Below, in pieces: positions 31,154 through 40,978 of a stretch of 64,000 bases of DNA; the stretch's first letter is position 1; the number at the start of each line of letters is the position of its first letter. The notes beneath the pieces are model-generated. The model was given only the letters and a program-made list of their open reading frames with translations. It was not told the origin of the DNA and searched no databases. Location of the stretch: NCBI RefSeq assembly GCF_000372725.1, contig NW_005202427.1, positions 72,407 to 136,406 on the forward strand, written 5' to 3'. The stretch comes from Emiliania huxleyi CCMP1516. Lineage: Eukaryota; Haptophyta; Isochrysidales; Noelaerhabdaceae. A program made the position numbers and the translations under genes.

Positions 31154-34072
31154 ATGGCGTGGAACCCGGCCGCAAAGGTAATACTGAGCGCTGCAGAACC
31201 GTGCGCCCATGCACAGAGCGCGCTCCTGCTTCCGTCGGTGCCAAAGGGCTTGTGCAATCAACGGCTGCGGTGGGTGCAGGATTTGCTGGCGGCTCAGGTG
31301 GCGCGTGCGGCGGTGGTCCTTCCGGATGTGCTCTATTCGCGCCGTGGCTGCCACTTCCACGCCTCTTGCTTCAAAGAGTATTCTGGCGATGTTGCCTTCG
31401 GGGCAGTCTTTGACGTCAATGAGACATCGCGCTTGCTCGCCGAAGCGGGCCTGTGCGTCCTAAGCGCTGCGGCGGCGGCAGCGCGCTTCCCTGCGACCCT
31501 TGGCGTGCTGCCGAGAGATGCACTCGCCCTCCCGACATCCACCTCGGAGCTTTTTGCCGTGCAAGAGGAGCTCGCCTCGCGGGTCGCCGGCGCAAGGTGG
31601 CTCCTCGCCGCGAATGCAACTTGCTGTACTCTTGTAATCCCCAGCACGGCGCCCTCCGCCTCGTTCTGGAGGCGAATCAACGCCGCGTTCAAGCCGACCC
31701 CCTCGCTCCGCTCCGGTGCCGAGGCCGTGCTGCGCCTCTTCCAGCGGGCAGCTGCAGCCGAGGGCGCCGTCGCAGTCGCCCTGCACTGGCGCGGCCAGTC
31801 CGACATGCAGCTGTCGTCACATAAACTCAACGTGACAGCATACGCCCTCGAGACGGCAGCGGCGCTCCTTCGCGTGCGAGGAAGGCTCCTCGGCTGCTCG
31901 AATGGGTCGGCCTGTGGCGAGCCGGCGCCGCCGCTCTCCGTGCTGGCATTGGGTGGCTTCACCGCACCCCAGCTCGAGGAGTTGCGTCGGACGCTGAGCT
32001 GGGCCCTGGCGATGCGATGGCGCAACGAGGGCGGTGGCCCTGCAGATGGAGGCAGTATGGCTGGCGATACGGGTGGTGGCGATGCGGGTGGCGGTCGTGG
32101 CAGTGCCGGTGGCGGCGGTGGCATCGCCATCGGCAGCGCCGGCCTACAAGTGCATTCCAAGGAGTCGCTTCAGCCGGGGATGGACTTTGGGATGGCCTTT
32201 GGCGGCAACGACGACGCGGTTGGGATGATCGACCTCGAGGTTGCTCGGATCACTCCCGTGTTCGTTGGCAGCCCCTTCTCCTCGCTCTCCGTTGTCGCCG
32301 CCGCCCTCCGCCACGGCGCTGAGCGGCGCAACGGCCACAATAGCGAGTCGGTCACGGAGATGGTGTTAGCGGACGTTGGCGACCGCCTCGGCGCCATCTT
32401 TGCGCTGCAGGCGCCTTACCTGAGAGGCGGGGAGGGATCGGTGGCCGCCGCGGACCCATGCGCAGCGCTGCAGGAGCTGTTTGACTTTGAACGGCCTGAA
32501 TGGAGCTGCGCAAAGCGGGGTCCGCCGCAGTCGCACCTCTTCTCGCCTGTGCCGAGACGGCCGCACACGCAGTGCGACTCGCTCATCGGCAGTGCAATGC
32601 ACGTTTTGCCACCCGTCGACGCACCGAGCCGGCTGAGCTTCAACTGTACGCACGCCGTGGTGACTGCTGTGTACAACGACTACGACCGGCTGCCATACTA
32701 CACGCAAACCTTCCAGCGGAGGCTTGAGAGGCAGGAGGCGGAACGAGGCGCGCGCACCTGCTGGTTCGCGTTCACCGACACCGCCTCGATCCGCGCATTG
32801 CTACCGCCCAGCGCGGTCAAGACGGCAGAGGCAGCCGTCAGACAGGGGCCGTGGATCAGGTACGGAATTTGGCACTTGGTGGTGCTACCGGACACTGTCC
32901 GCTTCTCGAGCGATGACGCGGCGCACAGGAGCATTCGCTCGCGGCTGCCCAAGATGATGCCGCACTGCGTGTTGGCCCACGCGGGCAAGATGCTGTACAT
33001 TGACGCGAAGCTGAAGGTGGTGCGGCCAGAGAGCTTCTGGCTGATGATCGAGCATGAGACGAGTCTCTCCAACCCAGCGTGGGTCGCCCCGATGCACCCC
33101 AATCGGCACACCGTGCGGGACGAGCTGGTCTGCCTATACCTCGCTGGGATGGTAACGCAGCGCGCATTTGAGCAGCTCAAAACCTACCATGCCCTCGGCT
33201 TCCCGAGCAACCGCCTCGCCGCTGCTGGTGGGCCGGGCCTCGCCGAGGGGAACTGGCACGCGCGCGACCTGCGTGCTCTAGACTCGACGCTGATAGGCAA
33301 CGCGTGGGCGGCAGAGTACCTTCAGTGGAGGGAGCACTCCCTGCGCGACCAGCTCTCTTTCAACTTTATCGTATGGCGACTTGGCCTCCTGCCAGGTCGC
33401 CGCGCAGCGAGGCCCCATGGCGACCCTCCGACGGGGCGTGGCCAGCTCGGCGACGGCACGGAGGGTTGCGCGGACCGAACCTGCGAGTACCGCCCTGGAG
33501 GCGCACCGGTCGGTGGGGCTAGTGGGGATGCGCGTGGCATTTTGTGGCACATGCCGACCCCGGTCCGTCGCGAGGAGGTGCGGCGACAAAAGCCGACGCG
33601 CAACGAGGAGCGGCAGCTGCGGCTGACCTGGGCGTGCGCCAGGACCTGGCGGTGCCACCTCACGCGGTATCCCGACCTGCGGGAAACGGCCGCCGCACAG
33701 CGGCTGCTCGCGAGAGCGAGTTTGAGGCCAGGAGGCTGCGCGTGCGAGTCAGGGATCGAGCTCCAGGTGCTGCAACACCTCACGCCGCTCCCGCGGACGA
33801 CAGAGACGACCTTCCTGCGAAGGGCCTTTGGCGGCAAGCTCAAAGAAAATAAGTTGTCCGGCCTCCTCTCGAGCCATCGCTGGTGCAACTATGCCTCCTT
33901 CGCCCTCGACAACCTCGCCACCTTTGTGCAGCTCCAGAAGCAGCTCGGCGGTGTGGGGAGAGTCACGGCGGCGGATATCGGCGCACGGAATGTGTCGCTG
34001 CCGGCGCGCCGCCAGCAGTTGAATGTGGCGGGCCGGCAACCGCGCCGGCGGCGAGGAATTGGGCTGGGCTAG
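31154..34072 (+). CDS. Two-domain glycosyltransferase-like protein (O-fucosyltransferase-like + DUF616-like)
   Basis: One exon of about 972 residues. The N-terminal half resembles GDP-fucose O-fucosyltransferase-like proteins: PKGLCNQRLRWVQDLLAAQV near residue 30 and VALHWRGQSDM near 215, followed by a Gly-rich linker. The second half (about residues 500-760) resembles DUF616/TOD1-type glycosyltransferases: HAVVTAVYNDYDRLPYY, CWFAFTD, KMLYIDAKLKV and the terminal signature LRDQLSFNFIVWRL. A Cys/Arg-rich tail with GGCACESGIELQVL follows. No signal peptide or anchor is seen at the ATG, so a 5' exon with a Golgi anchor may be missing. Both domains are assigned from remembered motifs; donor and acceptor sugars are unknown. 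Confidence 0.68.
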   Translation: MAWNPAAKVILSAAEPCAHAQSALLLPSVPKGLCNQRLRWVQDLLAAQVARAAVVLPDVLYSRRGCHFHASCFKEYSGDVAFGAVFDVNETSRLLAEAGLCVLSAAAAAARFPATLGVLPRDALALPTSTSELFAVQEELASRVAGARWLLAANATCCTLVIPSTAPSASFWRRINAAFKPTPSLRSGAEAVLRLFQRAAAAEGAVAVALHWRGQSDMQLSSHKLNVTAYALETAAALLRVRGRLLGCSNGSACGEPAPPLSVLALGGFTAPQLEELRRTLSWALAMRWRNEGGGPADGGSMAGDTGGGDAGGGRGSAGGGGGIAIGSAGLQVHSKESLQPGMDFGMAFGGNDDAVGMIDLEVARITPVFVGSPFSSLSVVAAALRHGAERRNGHNSESVTEMVLADVGDRLGAIFALQAPYLRGGEGSVAAADPCAALQELFDFERPEWSCAKRGPPQSHLFSPVPRRPHTQCDSLIGSAMHVLPPVDAPSRLSFNCTHAVVTAVYNDYDRLPYYTQTFQRRLERQEAERGARTCWFAFTDTASIRALLPPSAVKTAEAAVRQGPWIRYGIWHLVVLPDTVRFSSDDAAHRSIRSRLPKMMPHCVLAHAGKMLYIDAKLKVVRPESFWLMIEHETSLSNPAWVAPMHPNRHTVRDELVCLYLAGMVTQRAFEQLKTYHALGFPSNRLAAAGGPGLAEGNWHARDLRALDSTLIGNAWAAEYLQWREHSLRDQLSFNFIVWRLGLLPGRRAARPHGDPPTGRGQLGDGTEGCADRTCEYRPGGAPVGGASGDARGILWHMPTPVRREEVRRQKPTRNEERQLRLTWACARTWRCHLTRYPDLRETAAAQRLLARASLRPGGCACESGIELQVLQHLTPLPRTTETTFLRRAFGGKLKENKLSGLLSSHRWCNYASFALDNLATFVQLQKQLGGVGRVTAADIGARNVSLPARRQQLNVAGRQPRRRRGIGLG

Positions 34073-34312
34073 CTTTGTACTCAACGCTGTCAGCAATTTT
34101 GCAGCGACGAAAAGTGGTGCCCCCGTGCGGTAGCGTGAGGTGCGCGGGCTAGCCATCCACGTTCCGCTTCGGGTGTTGGGTCCCTGCTCCTCCGTATCGC
34201 CTCCGACAATTTTTACCTGCTCTCGCTGCCGTCCTCATGCCACCTCCTAATGCCACGTCGATGTGCTCAATTTTTTTAATTGTTTGTGCCCGCCGAAACC
34301 GTGGAAGCAAAA

Positions 34313-35605
34313 ATGTCGAAATGTATGCCGAACCGCATATGCTCGGCGATGGACACGGCCGCGGAAGCGGACACGGCCCCCCTCCACAGGGTGGATGCAA
34401 CGGGCCAGGCACACGGACGTTGGGGTCGTATCGGAATCTGCTTGCTCACCATTTGCCTCGTCCTAGTCCTCGCCGTGCGCAGGCCTGCCCTTCCGCCGCC
34501 AAGAAAAGTTCCATCCCGGCCGCTGTCGGGAGGCGGATCGATCCCGGCGCTCCTGATGGGGGGTGACGATTTTTCGGAGTGGTTCGAGGCCGCAGGTTCC
34601 GGCGCCGCAATCCAGACCTTCTATTCGTACGGCAACGGGCCGCACATCGCCCCGCAGCTGCGGCGCTTTGGGCGATCCAATGTATTCGTGTCGACAGGCA
34701 TCCCATGCGGCTGCTGTGGCGCCGACTCGCCCAGCGTTGAGCCTATGAACGCCTCCCTTGCAATGTCGTATATCGACAGAGAGCTCGCTGAGCTGCAGAC
34801 CGGCTATGCCGACTTGCTCCTTTTCCACCACCGATGCCGGACAGAGAGCGAAACTGCGAGCGTTTGGGAGGCCTTCGAGGCCGCAAAGCGGCAGGGCAAG
34901 GCGAGGCACCTGGGAGTCTCCAACTTCAACGCTCACGACCTCGAGGTCCTGTCCTCGACCGCGGTCGAGCCGATCGAGGTCCTCGAGGCTCATTTTGGCG
35001 TTGGAATGATGGACTGGGAAGTCCTGGGCTACGCGCGGGCGCACGGCATCCACCCCGTCGCCTTCGCTTCGCTTTCGGAGGCGCACACCGACCACCCGAC
35101 TCTGCAGCGCGCCGTGTCGCGCGTCGCAACTGCTCACGGCGTGACTGCGACACAAGCCATGTACGCGTACCTCCTGCAACGTAACCTCAGCGTCATATCG
35201 TCGTGCTTTCATCCGGAGGATCCCCAAAAGTGTGCGCGATACTACTCGTTCGACCTGGCTGCGCTTGACGTGTCGCTGAGCGCAGCCGAGCTCGAAGTGC
35301 TCGATGGCGTGACGGCGGGCAGGCGCACCTGCACCGACTGCTACACTGACGAGTGCCAGCGATGTGCAGCAACTCTGCACGCCCTTGGTTGTCCACTCGG
35401 TGTCAACGGGTGGGGAACGACATGGTGGAGCGTCGGGGACAATTTCACGGAGCACCCGGCCTGGGGACGAGGCAATGAAAACGGGACGCGTTGCATGGCA
35501 TGCGCGGCGGTGCCGAGCCACCGCGCAGAGGTGGAGCGAGCGTGCGGGCGCGCTGACCGGGGCGAGAGCCTCGAGACCATGGTGCCCAAGGCATGTGGTG
35601 TGTAA
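34313..35605 (+). CDS. Membrane-anchored aldo/keto-reductase-like protein, catalytic residues altered
   Basis: Single exon, 430 residues. A transmembrane anchor (IGICLLTICLVLVLAV) precedes an AKR-type barrel. Recognisable strands are FYSYGNGPHIAP, NVFVSTGIPCGC, ADLLLFHHRC and KARHLGVSNFNAHDLEV. Active AKRs use Asp-Tyr-Lys-His; here the Asp position is Gln (IQTFYSYGNG), the Tyr remains, the Lys position is Gly (STGIP where STKIP is expected) and His is present. That suggests a pseudoenzyme or altered chemistry. A Cys-rich tail (CTDCYTDECQRCAATLHALG) follows and may be extracellular or lumenal. An upstream in-frame non-ATG codon was not used. Confidence 0.75.
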   Translation: MSKCMPNRICSAMDTAAEADTAPLHRVDATGQAHGRWGRIGICLLTICLVLVLAVRRPALPPPRKVPSRPLSGGGSIPALLMGGDDFSEWFEAAGSGAAIQTFYSYGNGPHIAPQLRRFGRSNVFVSTGIPCGCCGADSPSVEPMNASLAMSYIDRELAELQTGYADLLLFHHRCRTESETASVWEAFEAAKRQGKARHLGVSNFNAHDLEVLSSTAVEPIEVLEAHFGVGMMDWEVLGYARAHGIHPVAFASLSEAHTDHPTLQRAVSRVATAHGVTATQAMYAYLLQRNLSVISSCFHPEDPQKCARYYSFDLAALDVSLSAAELEVLDGVTAGRRTCTDCYTDECQRCAATLHALGCPLGVNGWGTTWWSVGDNFTEHPAWGRGNENGTRCMACAAVPSHRAEVERACGRADRGESLETMVPKACGV

Positions 35606-35965
35606 TGGCGAGCGGTTGTGGCTGGCGGGCCGCACCTCTCAATCGTCACGAGCGTCCTTGGAGCATTTGGAGTGCAGTTGGTAGCAGCCTCACATCCAGG
35701 CACCGGGGCCGGGGGGCCAATCTTTTTTCTTTTTGGTGTACCTCTGTTAGTGCCAGTGCGCGCCAGTCCCGTGCCTAGTGTTGTGAGAGAGCTCTCGACA
35801 GAATAAAATTCTTTCCTGCGCCGATGTGTGTGCTAGTGTGCGCCAGTCCACCGGCCCTCGTTGTTTGTAAAAGCGCTCTTGCACAGAGGAGGAAAATGGA
35901 CAATTAATCAGACGCCGACTCTCGCAGGCGAGGGGAACTGATGAATAAGATGGGCTTGCCCATCG
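35606..35965. repeat. Short interspersed repeats downstream of AKR gene
   Basis: 35655-35700 contains CTTGGAGCATTTGGAGTGCA and CCTCACATCCAGG, a repeat also found at about 39065-39118 and 43317-43370. 35750-35900 holds two diverged copies of GTGCGCGCCAGTCCCGTGC, a word seen again at about 41390 and 54390. No gene. Confidence 0.65.
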
Positions 35966-37352
35966 TCCCGGAGTGGTTCGACCCCACACAAACCCGGAGG
36001 GGTGATGGGATGCTGTCGCGGCGGTCTCAGGCCCAGTGAGGTAGTGCGCCAGACTATCCCGGATCCTGCTGATCAAGCTCCTCTTGTAGCTCGATCGGTC
36101 ACACCGCCATCGCCGATGATGCTTGATGGAGAGGGCAGAGGGAGGGCCCAACTTCAGAATCGTGCTTTTTTGGTTAGGGACCAAAGCGCGAAGGACCACT
36201 TTTGGGTTAGGGACCGCGGGCGACAGGTTAGGGACCGATCGCCGCCGCATACGCCGGCGGACGGCCACCATCGGTGTTTTTGGCTTCGCCACCGTTCAAA
36301 GCGTGCGCAATGCGCTCGCCGACATCAAGCGAGCACGCCTGTCCGACGAGCGGCTTGCTGTGTGGACGCCTTCTTGTGGCTCTCGTCGAGAGCGTTTTGC
36401 GACCCGGCGGGTGGGAGAATATGTGTCGTCTGATGTGTCACTGTGTACGTCACATCGGTCTTGATAATAAGCACGGTCGATCCGTCGAAGCGATACACTC
36501 GTTCCTATCACGTTGGACGGCTGGCACGGGAGCTCTGTGCCAGCAACAGGAACCGAGCCGTACGGCAAGAAGAGCTCGATGGGGAGCGAGAACCGTCAGA
36601 GGAGCTTCAAGGGTAACCTGAAGTCCTCCGTGACGCGCTCAATCGCTCCCAAGCGGGTGGCTCTCGAAAACCGTCGATATCTTCCGGAAAGACTGCTCTT
36701 GCCGAGCAGCCGATATGCCCAGACGGAGGCGCAGAAAGGCTGCGAGTACTCAACGAGTTCCGCGACCTACGCAGTCAAACCTGGGGGGAACTGACCGCAC
36801 CATGGCGGACTTCCGAAACCTCCGTGAGCACCTCTGACGGTTCTCGCTCCCCATCGAGCTCTTCTTGCCGTACGGCGGTCTTCCTGATGCGTGCCGGCAC
36901 AGAGCTCTGTGCAAGCCGTCCAACGTGATCGTGACGAGTGTATCGCTTTGACGGATCGACCGTACTTGTGCTCTCGACGAGAGCCACAAGAAGCCGTCCG
37001 CACAGCAAGCCGCTCGGTCGAACACTTTGCTCGCTCGATGCCGGCGAGCGCATTGCGCACGAGGTAGACGGTGGCGTAGCTAACATCACTGACGAAGACC
37101 GTCCGCTGGCGTGAGCGGCGGCGATCGGTCCCTAACCTGCGGTCCTTCACCGCAATCGGTCCTTCGCGCTCGTCCCTAACCCAAAAAAGCACGATTCTGA
37201 AGTTGGGCCCTCAGAGGGGGTGGGACGACACTGCTTCTGCAGCGTGCACCTCGAAATCCTCGATCCGTCCGGTACCGTGTTTTTTATGACCCCCCCCAAT
37301 GAGCACACCAGCGAGGGAGGGCGAGACGATCGAGGGGTCCCGTCCAGCTTTA
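35966..37352 (+). repeat. Interspersed repeat family 1, copy C, split by a foldback insertion
   Basis: 35966-36135 matches the left half of copies A/B (GTGGTTCGACCCCACACAAA, CCAGTGAGGTAGTGC, CTCCTCTTGTAGCTCGATCG) and 37213-37352 matches the right half (GACGACACTGCTTC, GGCGAGACGATCGAGGGGTC). A 1,069-bp element sits between, showing insertion after the repeat was in place. Confidence 0.85.
36143..37211. mobile_element. Foldback element with 7-bp target-site duplication, inserted in repeat copy C
   Basis: Long inverted arms (about 36143-36620 and 36800-37211) begin AGGGCCCAACTTCAGAATCG and contain repeated GGTTAGGGAC words. CAGAGGG flanks the element on both sides (36136-36142 and 37212-37218). 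Read outward-in, each arm holds the same diverged frame (left RNALADIKRARLSDERLAV, right RNALAGIERAKCSTERLAV), possibly the remains of a DNA-binding helix-turn-helix. No complete transposase. Confidence 0.85.
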
Positions 37353-37470
37353 GTGCTCAAAAGAAAAAACCATAAGACCGCATCAGAGAGGTCCAGCCCT
37401 TAGTCGTGCCTCGCCCGGTTGTATCCCTGCCGGAGTCGCAGCCTCTCTGTGCGAATCACAACAACTTCTG
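37353..37470. other. Short spacer before the proline-rich gene
   Basis: About 120 bp between repeat copy C and the ATG at 37471. No clear promoter motif. Confidence 0.5.
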
Positions 37471-38415
37471 ATGGGCTCCGGCGCCGACATTGGAGACACA
37501 GCCTCGCGCTCTCTTCTCCCAGGCGGCCTGCCTACGACGACGCCGGGGCCCAAGACGCCTCTCACCGCGCGTGCTGTCACCATCCGGTGCCTTGGTGGTG
37601 CTGTGCTGTGCATGCTCTTTCTCCTCTGGCCAGTCTTGGCGGCGGCGAGCCGCGGCGGCGGTGAGCCGCGAGGCAACGCGACGGCGACGACGAGCGGTGG
37701 GCTGCCGCACTTTGAGCTGCACTTTGAGCCGCACTTTGAGCTGCCGCGGCCATGGACTCGTGGCGCTACCATCACTGCCGTCGCGCTAATGCGCGGCCCA
37801 CCAGACTCTCCGTCGGGCTTCTGTGCCGACTCGCCGAGCTGCACGGTTCGCGCGTGGAACGCCAAGGCCGGCAAGTACTCTTGTGGGCAGCGCGTGGCCT
37901 TCTTGATGTCGCGAGAGGGAGGCGGCATGGAGGAGGAGCCTGCGTGCCGCCAGATCGCGGAGAGAGAGTTTCCAGTGCAATGCAGAGGCTGCCACCCGGA
38001 CTGGCGCAAGCCGGTCTGCGACGAGAGCTGCGTCGGCAGTCCTCTCTACTCTGGCGACGGGGTCTGCGACGACGGCGGTTACGGCTCAGAGTGGTCTGCG
38101 TGCGACTATGGCACTGACTGCAGCGACTGCGGCCGCCGCGCGGACCTTCCGCTGCCACCGCCGCGCTCACCGCCATCGCCGCGGCTGCCTCCTGCGCCGC
38201 CTCGGCCGCCGTCGCCACCAGCGCCGCCGCACCCGCCCCCACGGCCGCCGGGGGCGCCGCCACCGCCACCGTCACCGCCGTCGCCGCCACCTGAATCCCC
38301 GCCGCTGCCGCCGCCGCCGCGACCGTCTCGGCCACCACCGTCGCCGGCGACGCCCGTGCCCGCCGACTGGCTCGCAGACCTCACCGAGTTCGCCGACTTC
38401 CTCTTTCAGCCCGAC

Positions 38416-38468
<53 letters not shown>

Positions 38469-38847
38469 GCCCCCCTCGCCGCCGCCGCCTTTTGCACCCC
38501 TGCCTCCGTATCAGCCGCCGGCGTGGTGGCGGTTCTGGGAGGAGGGCAACATGCTGCGAGGGCACGCGGCGGGCGCGGCGGGGCTGGAGGCGGGCGGGGC
38601 GGAGGAGCCTGCCGAGAAGGCCGCCTCGGGCTGCTTTTTCAACCACCGGTGGACCTTCCCGTGCGCCTCCGCGCCGCCGCCCCCTCGCCGATTTGCGAGC
38701 TCGCGGCCGCCGCGCCAGCAGCACGTTGTCAGCCAGAAAGGCGCATGGACACATCCATTCGCAGCGGCGCAGGAGCAGACGGATTCTAAGGCGAAGTTTG
38801 TTGAGCAAGGGGGCACGCTGCAGGAGGGGGGCGCGGGCCGGCGCTGA
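37471..38847 (+). CDS. Membrane-anchored proline-rich protein with Notch/LNR-like Cys module
   Basis: Single exon, 458 residues. A hydrophobic segment (LGGAVLCMLFLLWPVLAAAS, about residues 41-60) anchors or exports the protein. Residues about 175-225 hold a Cys-rich module (CDESCVGSPLYSGDGVCDDG then SACDYGTDCSDCG), which resembles the Lin-12/Notch calcium-binding repeat found in algal surface proteins. It is followed by long Pro-Pro-Ser and poly-Pro runs (about 228-350), hydroxyproline-rich-glycoprotein-like, and a less biased tail with two Cys. Likely a cell-surface or matrix protein. The poly-Pro run lies in a (CCG)n tract prone to length change. Confidence 0.72.
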
Positions 38848-39154
38848 GAGTGAGACGCAGAGACGGCAAGCGTGTGTGTATCCCGTGTCCCATCTGGGAC
38901 TGGTTCGCGGTGGGTTCGGCGGGCGTTTTTACTATCTTTCTGGGTCTTTTCAAAAAACTTTTTCTCTTGGAGCACTTGAAACTTGGAGCACTTGCGACTT
39001 GGAGTGCCGGGAGCTGAGGCGGACCGGTCCGAAATTTTTCTTCTTTTCTGTCTCTCACCTGGCGAGCACTTGGAGCACTTGGAGTGCAGTCGGTAACCTC
39101 ACATCCAGGCGAGGGCCGGGCTGAGGCCTGAGAGAGACAGCCGAGTCGTTGTAC
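38848..39154. repeat. Spacer with GAGCACTTG repeat upstream of parvulin
   Basis: Repeated CTTGGAGCACTTG words at about 38965-39000 and 39060-39090, then GTAACCTCACATCCAGGCGA, which recurs just before the hotdog gene at 43378. Likely shared repeat-derived 5' flank. Confidence 0.6.
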
Positions 39155-39595
39155 ATGCATAGCCTCCTCCTAGCTGCGGCGTGCGTCATGCTTCCTACGC
39201 ACTTGGCGCTGCACCACATAAACCCGGCTCGCGCTGCTCCTCCACGGATGGGGCTGTTCGACTCTCTGAGAGAGGCGGCGCGAGAGGTGACGGTGCAGCA
39301 CATCCTCGTAAGCAAGCAGGCGGACGCCCTCGAGATTTACGATGCTCTTCTCGCAGAGGGCGGCACTTCGGAGGCAGTTTCCAAAGTCGCCTCAGAACGC
39401 AGCCTCTGCGGCTCGGCTCGGAAGCGACCTGACGCCAAGTTGGCGCAGCTGAGAGGCAAGCCCGGAGAGCTGCGCTTTCGCCGCGGGTCGATGGACCCAG
39501 AATTCCAGCGCGCCGCCTTCGAGGCGGCACCAGGGACACTGGTTGCGCCCTTCAGGTCGCAGTCGGGCTGGCACGTCATGCTGGTGAACGAGTGA
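39155..39595 (+). CDS. Parvulin-type peptidyl-prolyl isomerase, plastid-targeted
   Basis: Parvulins catalyse cis-trans isomerisation of prolyl bonds. The 146-residue product has a signal-like start (MHSLLLAAACVMLPTHLALH) followed by an Arg/Pro stretch, consistent with bipartite plastid targeting. The rotamase core shows VTVQHILVSKQADALEIYDA, KVASERSLCGSA, GELRFRRGSMDPEFQRAAFE and GWHVMLVNE, in the expected order and at the expected size of about 95 residues. The usual second half of the LGxFxRGxM motif is kept as LRFRRGSM. Single exon. Confidence 0.85.
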   Translation: MHSLLLAAACVMLPTHLALHHINPARAAPPRMGLFDSLREAAREVTVQHILVSKQADALEIYDALLAEGGTSEAVSKVASERSLCGSARKRPDAKLAQLRGKPGELRFRRGSMDPEFQRAAFEAAPGTLVAPFRSQSGWHVMLVNE

Positions 39596-39977
39596 TCTGT
39601 TGCGCGGAGTCAGACGAATGAGAACCACCTCTGTGTCGAACCTCTGCGCTCGTGCGTCGCCCGTGGAGATGCCTGCTCTATTTATTTGCGCGATAGACTT
39701 TAGATGAAAGAGCGTTCTCGACTCCTCGACTCGAGCCACTCCGATCTCCGTGGGCGTGGCACACCTCGTGGCACTCAGGTGTGTGGTCATATATGCATTG
39801 AGGTTTGACCCGCCCCCTACACACAGTTATTGTTATGGTGTTATGGCTCTCTGGGCATAGCAGCCCATAATATGTGATGGGTGTTATGGGTGTTATGGGG
39901 CCGGGCCCATAACAGCCATAACACCCATAACATGTTATGGGCTGCTAAGCTATGAGAGGGCCGTCTCCCGGGTCCAC
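39596..39977. repeat. GTTATGGG/CCATAAC repeats
   Basis: At 39835-39950, GTTATGG and CCATAAC words form overlapping short palindromes (for example CCCATAACATGTTATGGG). The same words recur as a tandem array near 41770-42005. Non-coding. Confidence 0.75.
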
Positions 39978-40978
39978 TGAGCCCTGGTCTGACAGCCTGG
40001 CAGCAAACCGCCCCGGACAGCGCCTGACAGTGCCCGACAGCCTGACAGCGCTGACAGCACTTTCTCTGACAGTCTGACAGCACGTATCTGACAGCCTGAC
40101 AGCAGAGCCTGACAGGCGAGGCGCTCCGTCGCTGTCAGACCCTAACGTGACAGCCTGAGACAGCTGCCTGACAGCCCGACAGCACACAGTGGCCTGACAG
40201 CAGCGCTGACAGCCCGACAGCAGCACAGACCATACACAGTCAGACCCCCCCCGTAGAGCCTCTTTCTTGTGCCCCATGAGGGTATAACAAAACTATTACA
40301 TGCAAAGACATGTACATGTGAGTGTGGTCCATCTAGTCATGGGATGGTCATGGGTCTCTCTCTCAACCCTCCCGCCCCACCTCTGCGGACCCCTCTCTAG
40401 CACCGGCGGCTGTGCTACTACAAATGAAGCTACCAGCTAGCCTTCTGGGGCCCTACAGTCATATGCCTACGGCGTCTGGGTCACTGGGTGGGGGTGGCCG
40501 CCGCCGTCTGTGCCGCCGCCGCGGCCTGCGCCTGCGCCGCCATCTGCGCTCCCCAGGCGGCCGCCCCTGCCGGCGTGATCACGCCGTAGGAGGGGGGCAG
40601 CTGCGTACCCGCTGGTCTCCTCTTGATAGTGTCATAAGTGTGGCTGGTGTGTATCAGAGCCTGACAGCACCCCGACAGCTAGGGCAGCCCGACAGCACCA
40701 CCTGACAGCACCTGACAGTAACAGCCCAACGTCTGACAGCAGCAGCAGCCTGACAGCTCTGACAGCTCCGACAGCGTCTGACAGCAACACCCGACAGCTC
40801 CGACAGCACCCGACAGCTACAGAGCCCCTCGCCTGTCAGACACGCACCCGACAGCACCCGACAGCACTGACAGCACCTGACAGCTGGTCTGACAGAGGCA
40901 CCTGACAGTGCCTGACAGCTGCCCGACAGCCCGACAGATCACCTGACAGCACCTGACAGCCTGACAGCCAGGGCTCAG
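39978..40978. mobile_element. MULE-like element with CTGACAGC arrays and 9-bp target-site duplication
   Basis: The direct repeat CGGGTCCAC flanks the element (39969-39977 and 40979-40987). The inverted ends begin TGAGCCCTGG. Dense CTGACAGC/CCGACAGC words fill both subterminal regions (about 39990-40240 and 40655-40970), in the same strand orientation. The centre carries a gene-like fragment. No transposase. The 9-bp duplication suggests a Mutator-like family. Confidence 0.8.
40481..40614 (-). pseudogene. Captured gene tail inside CTGACAGC element
   Basis: Minus-strand frame ending at a TGA at 40481 reads TQLPPSYGVITPAGAAAWGA then QMAAQAQAAAAAQTAAATPTQ. Its composition differs from the flanking CTGACAGC repeats and it looks like the end of a protein with an Ala/Gln-rich tail. 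It has no start and no link to neighbours. Capture by the element is the simplest reading. Confidence 0.5.

Noticed and set aside
39990..40970. CTGACAGC array as a CRISPR
   Set aside because: Units are short, irregularly spaced and lack unique spacers; the DNA is eukaryotic and the array lies inside a flank-duplicated element.
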